Below are positions 40,887-50,974 of a stretch of 64,000 bases of DNA, piece by piece. Origin of the DNA: Nymphaea colorata. Lineage: Eukaryota; Streptophyta; Magnoliopsida; Nymphaeales; Nymphaeaceae. Made by a program: the position numbers and the translations under genes. Each line of letters starts with the position of its first letter. Positions within the stretch are counted from its first letter, which is position 1. The stretch lies in assembly GCF_008831285.2 (NCBI RefSeq), contig NC_045144.1:4890268-4954267 (forward strand). Direction: 5' to 3'. A model generated the notes under the pieces. That model ran no database searches. It was not told the origin of the DNA and saw nothing but the letters and a program-made list of their open reading frames with translations.

Positions 40887-43556
40887 AGAGAGAGAGAGAG
40901 AAATCTACAATTCTGTCTTTCATTTAGGTAACCTGATTCCTTCTTTTCAGTGCTTCCTGTAGCTTTATTCAGAAAACGATGCCTCTAGAAGTATGTTGCT
41001 TTTTCATTCAACTAAATCAAGCAGAATTCCTATTGCCACTAACAAATTACAATACTAAGAGAGAGATAATGCATGTCCACTGTCTATCATGACGTCTTAG
41101 TTGAACATGTCCATGTACAATTCCATAGAAAGCAAAGGAAGAAATAATGTGGTCATTGTGAAATCTATTCTCTTGGCCAAGAGCAGCAATAGCCATATAG
41201 AAACAATCAATTGTTTGTTGCTATTGGTGGTTAGTGGTTACACTTATTGAACATGAAATTTATGGTTTCCACATGCGCATGGATTAACAGCACAACATTT
41301 CCCATGGTTCCATCTGTTGCTTTGGTGAATGAGAAGATAGATTACTTGGAAGGGATATACAAAGTTACTAGGCAACCTTCTTTAGAAGGTGTTTCCCTGA
41401 ATAGAGAACATGATCAAAGAGTTCACAGTTTTGGATGATTTTTCACCTAGAAAGTGTTAAAATTAATTTGTGACAGAAAATGTTTTCTATATGGGTAATC
41501 TAAATAAACAGATTTGTCCCAAATCAAAAGACTCCATAATCCAACCTTTCTCTACCATCTCTCTTTTTGTCAGTTTCACATTTGTAGCCTTGTTTCTTGC
41601 CATGTCGTGTGGGTGTGGTGGTGGCAGGAAGGTTGAGATGTGGCATCCTCCATTAACTTCTCTTTTATCTTTCTAATTGTTAGGCAACTTCTGAAGTTCA
41701 GGTTATTTCTCTCTTTTTTGTGTCCAATTTATGATGCTTACTGCATCTACATCATATATAGTGCAGGTGATCACCAACTGGGAGCTAACATTAGTTTTTC
41801 TCCCAAGGAATTACGGGGGTTATCTGTCTGCTGCTTTCTTCTTGTAGTTTGGTCTAGCTTAACCATTGAACAATGGCCTGACCAACATCTTTGTTGTGAT
41901 AGGAGAAGAAAAAAATATACACAACTTCAAAAAGTAACTTGTCTAAAAATTAAAAACTGTTGCATGTACCTTCTCAATCTCTGCATAAAATGGTCTACTG
42001 TTGGTTACTTAACATTGCTTGTGTGCATTATGGCGTTATATCTCTGTCAAGACTTTCAATTACATGGAGTGGTCCATGTAACCAACCGTTATGCTTGATG
42101 AGAACCATCTGAAGTATGGTACTAAGTTATGGTAAGCATGATGTCAGACCATTTGTATTGATGTATCTTTTTTCATGTTTCCCTCCTCCTTAACCATGTG
42201 AATAATTCTAAGGATGAGCGATTTAAAAGAATGCAGTAAAAGTATGTCACGTTTAGCAATATTTTAACCATGTTACAACTCATTACTTGATCTGGTTATT
42301 AGGACCGTACTGCTGAAGCCTCCTATTGTATTATTCTTGATCTGCTGAATAAGAACTAGACACCTGAGCTGACTAACAGTCTTACTAGTAGAATTGACCA
42401 TGTTAACTTCTATATGGAAGCTAACGTTTTATATGGCAGTCAAAATAATAGTTACCTTTACTTGAACAACAGATGTCATCTTCAAATATCCAAGTGCCTG
42501 CCTATAGTTGCAAAAAATGCCATCAAAGGAACCAAATCCTTCTAATATCCCTCTTCAGCTTTTTAGTTGGTTAATTGAAGTGCTATTTCCAAGCTTTTGA
42601 TTTGTAAGAAAAACTAGATATTTTAATGGGGTTGTCCCCATAGGACACCCGATGTTTGGTCTGTTCAACAGTTCATTCTACTGCCTTCAGGTTCATGTCT
42701 GGCTATGTGAAAGGACTGTTTGTCATCTAACTTTGCTGGTTCCATTTGAAATGTCTTAGGCCATGTTTTAAGCCAGAGTCCAAAAGATGTGAGAATGGAA
42801 ACGGAGTAAGACTGGAACGGAGATAGAAGGTGAAGATGAGAGTAGCTTTGTCAACGGCATCCTTTCCAGGTAGTTGAACATGGTCTCACTCTATCTCTCA
42901 TCTCCGTTCCCGTCTATGTTCTTAACTCCTAAAATCCATTCTTCCAAATGGCTAGAGAAATAAGTGTGGTAGCTCGAAGACATTAAATATTTCATCAAAA
43001 TCGTCATTTTCCAGTCCCTGACAGACCCTTAATGGGTTGTGTCCAATGTGCTCTTTCTAGAGTTTAATTTAAATGCATTGGATATGCTGAAATAGACAAT
43101 ATCAACCATCTTGGCTTTTGGGTATATCAACCAAGAATATTTATATCTGAAAATAAAACCAGAATTATTTAATGTTCTGAAGTGACCTATGTTGATTTAA
43201 CAATGATGAATCATGATTCTGGATATATTCAGGAGCATTATCATAAACCTCAATTAAGTTAATTATTTGTTATTTTGCTTCAGAAATATATGTGAGATTT
43301 TCTGTGATTATTAGAGCTATTTTTCCTGATACACAGCAGAGCCTCTGTCATTTACTCCTCAAATGATTTAGCACAATTGCCTTGCCCTTGTCTAATCAGC
43401 TGTTTACAGCAGGTGCCAGCAGCTTGCCCGGTGGATTTTTCAGTTTTGATGCCAGGGCAGCGGACTCCAACTTTCATAGCTCAGCCAGCTCCTCTTCCTT
43501 GTCCAAGAGAAGGTGTTTCTTGGCCCTCTCATGATCATGGACTTCATCCTGTGTAG
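39719..43556 (+). CDS. Conserved plant single-pass membrane protein of unknown function
   Basis: Three coding exons join in frame: 39719-40012, 40585-40617 (33 nt) and about 43413-43556, giving about 156 residues. The start MDGFRSQSPKPW is followed by WKNFGSSLNALSFGFVATAILISMF, where the hydrophobic stretch FGFVATAILISMFLIMAIF is the only transmembrane segment. LLRPRMAL marks the basic cytosolic side. The last exon encodes FSVLMPGQRTPTFIAQPAPL then CPREGVSWPSHDHGLHPV. I recall this arrangement (single TM, then VLMPG..PTFIAHPAP) as a conserved plant family without known function. Splice sites: ACT|GTAAGC, CCAG|TATGAA, GTG|GTAAGA, and CAG|GTG or three bases earlier. Intron 2 is about 2.8 kb and holds a (TG)n-(GA)n tract. 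The second exon (YEMTTKGGEQV) is the least certain part. Confidence 0.7.
40844..40901. repeat. (TG)n-(GA)n microsatellite in intron 2
   Basis: (TG)n at 40844-40881, then TATATGA, then (GA)n to 40901, inside the long intron of the single-pass membrane protein gene. Confidence 0.95.
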
Positions 43557-44785
43557 CTTGTAAACATGTTTTCATGTGTTTTGCACATTTGTCCAGAGAG
43601 AGAGAGAGAGAGATTCTATGCAAAACAGTGGAAATTCAGTTTTTTTTCAGGCTTCAGGTAGCTTTGATGCTGCTTAGTGATGACCATGGAAACCACACTC
43701 GTTCAAAAGAAATATTTCTTTATTGATGTTAATACCAATTGAAAAGAAGCATGCTCGCTCATGTCGTCCTTGCATGCACTTCAGAAAGTGAAGATTGTCA
43801 GGTCTCTGAAAGAAAGGGAAGCTCAATGTGGGTACTCCTGATCTGTCACAAGCTTGAGAAAAATCCCCTTGGTTGGGAACTGATCCTCAATTTCTTAAAT
43901 AAGTAGGTTGTGCATCCGGTCTCATGTCTGACTTTCAGAGAGTGGGTTATTCGCACTTTCTCTCAATCATAACCTCCACGTTGGTAGTCTAGCCAAGGCT
44001 GGTTTGCTATCTGGGATTCTGGGGACCTTGTCTGGGAGGATATGCCTTCAGACTGGTTCACTTATTCTTTCCTTTTAGGTATACATGCAATGCAGAGCAG
44101 ATCATATAATTTGAGAAATCACCTTTCCAAAGGGTTTTACACTTTCGGTCATCTATTTTTTGTGATGGGCATTTGCCACTATAAGCATTAACAATGTACT
44201 TCCAAATACTATCTGCACTATAAATAATACCTTGTCGAATGAGATAAGCTGAGGATTGAAGATCACTTTGAAGAGTGATTTGTTGGATGACAAGGATTTC
44301 CTCTCCTTGTCTGATTCCATATTTCCGCTAAAATAAAAGAAAATTTGAGCTTGCACTTGATCTTGTTTGCTCTGACTGTGTCCCTTCTTTCGCTACTGTG
44401 CATGACGCTGTTATGTAAATCTGACACATCTAAAAAGAAATAAAAGCACACTTAAATCTCTCATTTTGCTTCAATGAAATATCTGCATGGGTATGGACTC
44501 CCATCCCATTGTATTCCAAATGGAATTTGATATTTACAGAGAACAAAACAAATAATGGGGATGTTATGCATCTAGCGACGAAACCCCAAAGCAACTAAAA
44601 CCAATTGCTCTGTGCAAAAAAAGAAACCCAATGGGGATCTGTACAATATTTCAACCAAAAAGTAGAAAGCAAGAAAACATAGACCAAATCATCCGCCTTC
44701 ATATCTGCTGTCACATATTGCTCGCTCAACAAGAGCTTTACCAACTGAATGCAGAGTATCTTCTCTGATGACCGTCAAACATTCT

Positions 44786-44933
44786 ACTCTGCTGCGGAAG
44801 CTCCGCCATTTGCAAGGCCAGTTCCTACTTCCTTCCTGCTCTACTACCGAAGCTTCGGCATCTGGAAGGCGAGTTCCTCCTTCCCTCTAGCTCTGCTGCT
44901 GAATCTCTGCCTTCTGCATTGTCAATTCTCTCG
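44786..44933. repeat. Three-unit tandem repeat, about 54-bp period
   Basis: Units start near 44786, 44841 and 44893. Each carries a CTGCTGC/CTACTACC start, then GAAGCT, then an (A/G)GTTCCT-type stretch. GC-richer than the surroundings. Confidence 0.6.
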
Positions 44934-45676
44934 TTTTACTTGCCTTCTGGCTAAATTAAAAAATTCAAACTTAAACATGCTTTTGTCATACCATTGAAAG
45001 TTAGCCACCACACTTTTTCTGCAAAACTTTTCACCTAAAGAACTTGATGGTTTTCATAATCATTTAAAGAAAAGCCCGTTAAAAATTGCTAAGAACACTC
45101 ATACAGAAGGTTGTCAAAAGATTGGCCTCAATTGTTGAGTAGTTAAGACTATGTGCACAATGTGAGGCCATGAGAAACTATTGAACTTTTTTGGCTTAAA
45201 CAATGCCTCATAGTGCAACGTCCACTTCAGGCAAAAAAAGAAAAACGGGAGGCATGCTACACCATGTAGAGAACTAAATGTCTATGAGGTACCAATATAC
45301 AAATATGAAATTATATGGGTCTGGGTGGGCAATTGCCCACACAATCTCACATGTGACTCTGCCTTGGACTCTGGTAGAGTATAAAAGTACTTTCTTCACA
45401 TATAAGCACACAATTATGTGCTATGCACATTATGAAATGTCAATGAAAGAAAAATCAACTGAGATAAGTTATACTACTGAACAACGTAGACTACTTGAAG
45501 CAAGTTATTCAAGTACCTTCCCCTCTAATAGCAACAAGAAAATGTGCGTGTAAATCAAACCAAATATTGTACAGCACCTTATGCATAATGATTTTACAAC
45601 TGCCAAGTCAACCAGCACTATATTCTCGCTCAAAGGATACTCTTCCACCTAAAGTATAACTATATTTTCTTTAAAT

Positions 45677-46004
45677 ATAAGTGGTTATCTTTGAAACAGA
45701 CAAAAGAAATAACATTTCTCAAGTAATAATATTGAATGCAACTTCATATGCCATATTCCCCTCTATTCTTACAGAGTGTGCATACTATTGTCACCATTTC
45801 TCATTTGATATAATGCTCATATGATTTACATAAAACATTACATTGAGACAAAGACAAAGAAGATGAAAGAAGGAATGATATTTATTGTGCTTAATTGCTT
45901 GCATCAATTGGTTAGATATTAAATTCATTTTCTACTAGAGGGCATTTAATAAGGGAACATTGAGTTGTTGGAACGCATGTTCCTATAATATACATTCCAA
46001 GAAC
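45677..46004. repeat. Dispersed repeat, copy 1 of 2 (copy 2 at 49122-49504)
   Basis: About 330 bp matching 49122-49504, from ATAAGTGGTTATCTTTGAAA through GAGTTGTTGGAAC to CCAAGAAC. No coding content. Confidence 0.8.
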
Positions 46005-46979
46005 TTTTAATAAGGGCATTTATCTGCTTTGCAAATGCAAGCAATCCATCTTTACATGAATTTGTTTATAGCTGCAGCACATGATATTAATATAGTTGAA
46101 ACGGCGAAATTTTTCTTATGTATAATATGGTAAAGTTTTTGTTTCCTTTAGCAAATTTCTATAAATTTTAAAAATATTAAAAAAAAATCCTAAAAATAAA
46201 TGCCGTATGTGAGAATGTTTTTTTTCGTTTTTTTAAGGCAAATCTTTTTGCAGTCTTATACTGCTAACCTATTATTGAAGTATAAAACGAGAGTTTTTTT
46301 TTTTTTTTTTGCAGAAAACATGTTTACTGACTATGCTGCAGCCGCAGTCTTACTGTCAGTGCAGATGGAATCTATTAAACAAAGATTTGACGGGGAAGAG
46401 AGAATTTTCCCTAAGAATTGAATCTCAAAGCAAGTTCATGACAGGACGTGGAAAAAACCAGAATCTTCTCATAAATGCATGATATGAATTGATAAAAATT
46501 TGTTTGCATTTTCTTTTTGGTAGTCGAGTTACAGGACAGCTAGGAACGTGGCTCACAGATGACAATAGTCTCCGTTTAATTGTCATGAGTCGGAAAGGAT
46601 GACTGACACTTCAGTGGTATAAGAAGGCCAATAAATAGATAATCATCAAACAAGTATCCTCCTTCCTAGAAATCAAAGATAGTAACAAAAAAAAAAAGAA
46701 AATCTAACATGCCATTACCCACTTTTAATGGCATTTCATTCCAAATAACTACATTTGGAGAACACACACACACACAAATAAAAGGCCAATAAATTTTCTT
46801 GTGAGAATTAAAATTTGACAATATGGTTTTAATAGGAAATGTAATGACACTCTAAAGCTAATTCAGGAATCCAATTTGATGGATTTCTCAACTAAGTTTG
46901 TGGTATGTCTTGCTACAACTAGACTAAGGTTTAAGATAAACTTGTGTATAGCAAAATGAGTAATTAAGACTAGGCCTCA

Positions 46980-47334
46980 ATCCCCCGCTCGCTCCCCTCC
47001 CTCTTTGCAGCTCTGCTCCCTCTCCCTTCTTGTCTCCCTTTCCCTCTCTGGTCCCTCTCCCTCTCCCCGCTCACTCCCCTCCCTCTCCACTCCCCTTCTC
47101 CCTCTCTGCTCCCCCTCTCCCTTCTCGTCTCCCCATCCCTCTCCTTCTCTGCTCCCTCTCCCTCTCTCTCTCTGCTCCCGCTCCCCTAGGGTTCCCTCTC
47201 CCTCCTCTCCCTTCCCGTCTCTCTCTCTCTCTCCCTCTCCGCTCCCCCTCTCCCTTCCCGTCTCCCTCTCCCTTCCCGTCTCTCTCTCCCTCTCCCTCCT
47301 CCTCCCCCTCTCCCTTCCCGCGGCGCCTTCTCCC
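46980..47334. repeat. Pyrimidine-rich low-complexity tract
   Basis: Around 350 bp of CTCCCTCTC/CCCGTCTC units. Long frames on both strands here (Ser/Pro/Leu on plus, Arg/Glu/Gly on minus) are artefacts of composition. It abuts the BAHD relic and replaces its missing 3' half. Confidence 0.85.
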
Positions 47335-47606
47335 ATTTGTCTACCATCCCCCTGATAGTCACGTCTCCGTGCGCCACCACCCCGCGGTGGACCATTCCTG
47401 CCGCCCACCCAATCTCCCGCTTGAGGAGATCACCCACCTCGACGGCCGTCGCGATGCTCTGGATGGCGTTCCCGAAATACTCAGGGTGAAGTGCCTACAG
47501 TTCGCTGTCATCTGGAATGTCGTCGTTTTCGTCGAGGCAAGCTTCCTCGCGTGCGTCACCGACTTCCAGATCTGCGCGCATAATGATTGAAACGCTATTA
47601 GGCCAG
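47335..47606 (-). pseudogene. BAHD acyltransferase relic (central fragment)
   Basis: Minus-strand translation shows two blocks typical of plant BAHD (HXXXD-type) acyltransferases. The first is IAFQSLCAQIWKSVTHARKL, then TTTFQMTANCR. In another frame comes HPEYFGNAIQSIATAVEVGD, then AAGMVHRGVV and MVDKWEKAP. The frame changes between NCR and HPEYFGN, where about three residues and the frame are lost. The catalytic HXXXD upstream and DFGWG downstream were not found. Downstream the sequence runs directly into the CT-rich tract. This is a dead middle third of an enzyme of the FQSLCAQ.W..V.RAR subgroup (uncharacterised At3g50280-like acetyltransferases by resemblance). Confidence 0.8.
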
Positions 47607-47821
47607 CTCGCTACGGTTGTCGGTTGTTGCCCTTTGGCCATTACAAGACTTGGCCTTTTTTCAAAGATCATTGCTTTTTTTTCAAAGATCATTGCTTTCC
47701 TGCCCATCAGCTCGACCTCCATCATCTCCCTGTTGGCGAGCTTCCCCTTGTTAGGAGCTCCTTCAGGTCTAGCATTGCCTGCCGGCTGAAGCGGAATATT
47801 TGTTCTCGTGTCCTTTTTCTC

Positions 47822-47976
47822 AAGCACCCGGCCCGGCCAGCCAAACGGGCTGGGCCTGACTTTCCCGGTACCAGGCCCGGCCCGACAATGTTATCGGGCC
47901 GGGCCCGGGCCGATCTTCAGGCTCGACGGGCCGGGTCTTAGCGGGCTGGGCCGGTTCGGCGGGATGCCCACCCCTA
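47822..47976. mobile_element. hAT-like element end, GGGCCGGGCC-rich
   Basis: About 155 bp of GGCCCGGCC-type inverted motifs ending in GCCCACCCCTA, the reverse complement of TAGGGGTGGGC, a common plant hAT MITE terminus. I found no matching left end, so it is probably truncated. Confidence 0.5.
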
Positions 47977-49790
47977 AATAAGATGGATGGATTACCTTGA
48001 AAAGCTTTAGAGGTTTAAAATTCAATGCTCAAAGTGCAAATACCTAATCTCCAAAGGGGTTTGGTGCAATAGTTGGGGCGAGGGCTCGTAGGTGACTGGT
48101 TTCCCATTTCAAATCTTAGTAGCATCAACTAAAAACGAGAAGAGCCGTATCACGAGTATGTAACTACACAAATTCATACTCCCACCAAAGACCCGGATCA
48201 CCTACCACAACAAGGTACAATGAATAAAAAAGGAACTACCCAATTTAGTTGACTTATTAGTATTAAGTTTCTCAGACCTCAAAATTTACTAAGGCATCAG
48301 AAGAAAAGGAAAAGCTCAACTGTTCTGAACATATTGGTCCTTGGATAGCCTGCAAAGTAATAAATTTTTACTTTAATCACTTTGTTGTCTTTGGGAGTAG
48401 TTGATCGGCTTTGAGCATAGCTTCATGATGCATCAAGTTATATTGTTGGGTACAAATTTTCAGTAAAGCCCAGAACGGTCTACGTAATTTGGAAGTGGCT
48501 CGCATGCTTAAAAAAAAAAAACAAACAGATTATGTGAGCGCCTCACCACTGTTTATGAAATTCCAAATGAAGGTCTACAATTGATTTCAATTTTTTAATC
48601 CATTTATGCGCACCTCATAACTGTTTATGAAATTCCAAATGAAGGTTTACATTTCAACGATCTGAATTTCAATCCGTTTATGCCCATAAAACATAGAATC
48701 TTTTTTTCAGGAAACTAATTTCATGATTTGCAAACACAATCGAGTTTTGGAAAGGTTGATTTTTCGTTTCCATTTTGCCAATTCAAGAATCAAAAATCTA
48801 GAATTAGCATTCCAGAACTCTGATTCCAGGGGAGCAAACGACACCCCAATGTTCCATACTCTTTGTCTCTTCCCTTCATCTTAATAAAATTTTGGATTTT
48901 TTCTGTTTTTCATTCTCAGTTTTTTTTTTTTAAAATGCCACTTTCAAGTTTTCCAGTTTGTAGTTAAATTTATAAAAAAAAATATTTCTCAATCACAAAA
49001 TCTGATAATATAGTTTTGAGTATTTTTTGTCCAACCAAACACCCGATTAAAGTTTAGTAACTCGGTTCACTTTTCATAACATGAGAGAGTGCTACATGTG
49101 TCATGCATGACTACATGTTCCATAAGTGGTTATCTTTGAAATAGACACAAGAAATAACATTTCTCAAGTAATAAGATTGAATGCAACATTGATATGTCAT
49201 ATTCCCTTCTATTCTCTAGTGCACATGGTTGTCAACATTTCTCATCTAATGTAATGCTCATATTGTTTACATAAAACTTTGAGTTTGAGACAGACAAAAA
49301 GAAGAAGAAAGAAGGAAAAATATTTTATTGTCAACATTTCTCATCTGATGTAATGCTCATATTCTTTACATAAAACTTTGAGTTTGAGACAGACAAAAAA
49401 AAAGAAGAAAGAAGGAAAAATATTTTATGTAGTTAATTACGTGCATCAACTGGTCAATATTGAGTTGTTGGAACACATGTTCGTAGAATGCATAGTCCAA
49501 GAACACTATGTTCTTATTTCAATAGACCACTGTGTAGTAATGTTTGGATTTGTTGTTGAATGTAAGAAAAACACTTATATAATCATCCCATATGTTTTTT
49601 GGCAGCAGAATATGATGATCTTAGAACATTTTTTTTAAGAACATAACGTTGTCCCTATCAAACGCCTTTAAATCATGCCTAAATCAAACAATATAGGTGA
49701 GATGGCATAACACTTAAAGAAAGAGTAAAACTGTTGTCAAGCTTTATTCAGAAATTTTAAAATACAAAAAAGCGCCTTTTTGAATTAAAT
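47977..49790. other. Spacer with tandem and dispersed repeats
   Basis: No supported gene. A 70-bp tandem repeat lies at 48538-48681 and copy 2 of the dispersed repeat at 49122-49504. Confidence 0.5.
49122..49504. repeat. Dispersed repeat copy 2 with internal 99-bp duplication
   Basis: Homologous to 45677-46004 but longer, because a 99-bp unit beginning TGTCAACATTTCTCATCT is duplicated in tandem (49230-49328 and 49329-49429). Confidence 0.85.
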
Positions 49791-49799
49791 GAAGAACAT

Positions 49800-49979
49800 T
49801 GGACCCTGAAGATTCACTTGTCACCGTTTATCATCCCGGCGAGCACGATAGTCGATGTAGGAGGGCGTCCAGCTTCCGATTCCTCTTCGGCGATCGGTAT
49901 CCCTGCGTGGCTCCCCCGAATTACTCCTCCTTCTCCGCCGGACGTCGGCGCTCCGTCGTCTTCCTCGCTGTTGCCGGAG
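49800..49979 (+). other. Probable first exon (5'UTR) of the 2-hydroxyacid dehydrogenase gene
   Basis: A GC-rich segment ending TTGCCGGAG|GTAAGC, a strong donor. The following intron would end at CTAACAG/50961-50962, just before the ATG at 50975. Neither long frame here (from 49799 or 49818) keeps frame with that ATG after splicing, so it is probably untranslated. Confidence 0.45.
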
Positions 49980-50974
49980 GTAAGCACTAATCGGGACCAC
50001 CTTGGGAAGGCCCACATTCTTGATGCCTTTGTGAATTACGTTGGCCGGAAAATCATTATGCCAGAAGTCCACCCCTGAAAACCGCGTCCTGGGAGGACGA
50101 CCAGCTCCCAGATTGTTGGCATGAAACCGTACCTCTCACAATTAACCCACGAGGTATACACTTTCTCCTGCTTGCTGCAGGACATAGAAAGTAATATGCC
50201 CACGGGAGACACCATTTCTGGCCGCATTCCTGGTCCTTTTATCTGAGTTCATTAATCTCCCTGATACTCCAGCACTTTTGGAAGCTTGGATATGGTTGTC
50301 CCCAGTTCCCAGCATAATGGTAGGGCTTTTGATGGCGATGTGTTGTCTTCACCTACGAGTTATACATTATTGAAAACCTCAGCAATGGCTTCTCTGCTCT
50401 CGAAAAAGCAACCATTGTTCTCTTTGACTAGGCTAAGGAAGCTACCCCTCCACTAACCCTGTGTCTCGGGCTCGTAGAACATTTGTTCTCTTCTGTAGAT
50501 ATCTGGAAGAATATTTACCTTCCAAGTTACATTGGGGCCTCCCTTTCTAATCTGCATTTCGAACTCCTTGTAGGTGGCTTTCTAGTGGATAGTACCAACT
50601 CATTTTCCATGGACAATGACTAACGATCAAATGATGGAGAATGTTCGCAAACACCAAAATGTTTCCAAATCCTGGAACTGAGATATCTACAGTTAGCATT
50701 TTAATGTGAATGCTTGCTTCAGGACAGGGCCTTAATAGAAATGATCTACCCGTTACGGTGTCAAAACATATTTCCAGGATGTGATTAATCTAAGGAAATG
50801 ATGCAGCTCGACTTTGTGAAATGGCCTATAATAAGTCGAATACTCAGATGATATGAGATTAACTTAGTTTTGTAATGGTTAGTTTCTTATCATTAAACTG
50901 TCGTGATTCTTGTGTATCTCATGTCTGTGACTTGCTTGTGTTCATTTTTTTATGCTAACAGCACATTCTGCTGC

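Larger units (their letters stand above)
43557..46976. other. Spacer with several local repeats
   Basis: No supported gene. It includes a three-unit repeat (44786-44933), one copy of a 330-bp dispersed repeat (45677-46004) and a split copy of another (46250-46760). The small frame at 44749-44997 is a reading through the three-unit repeat and resembles no known protein. Confidence 0.5.

Noticed and set aside
41247-42098. Several 60-150 aa frames in the long intron of the membrane protein gene
   Set aside because: AT-rich composition, non-ATG starts in part, and no motif. Intronic noise.
46977-47590. Long frames of 116-186 aa in the CT-rich tract
   Set aside because: Composition artefacts (Ser/Pro/Leu or Arg/Glu/Gly only). 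The only real coding signal nearby is the BAHD relic on the minus strand.
49799-50078. Frames in the first exon of the dehydrogenase gene as an N-terminal transit peptide
   Set aside because: After splicing at 49979/50962 neither frame continues into MAHDDGGH; one runs into a stop. Family members start at the downstream Met.
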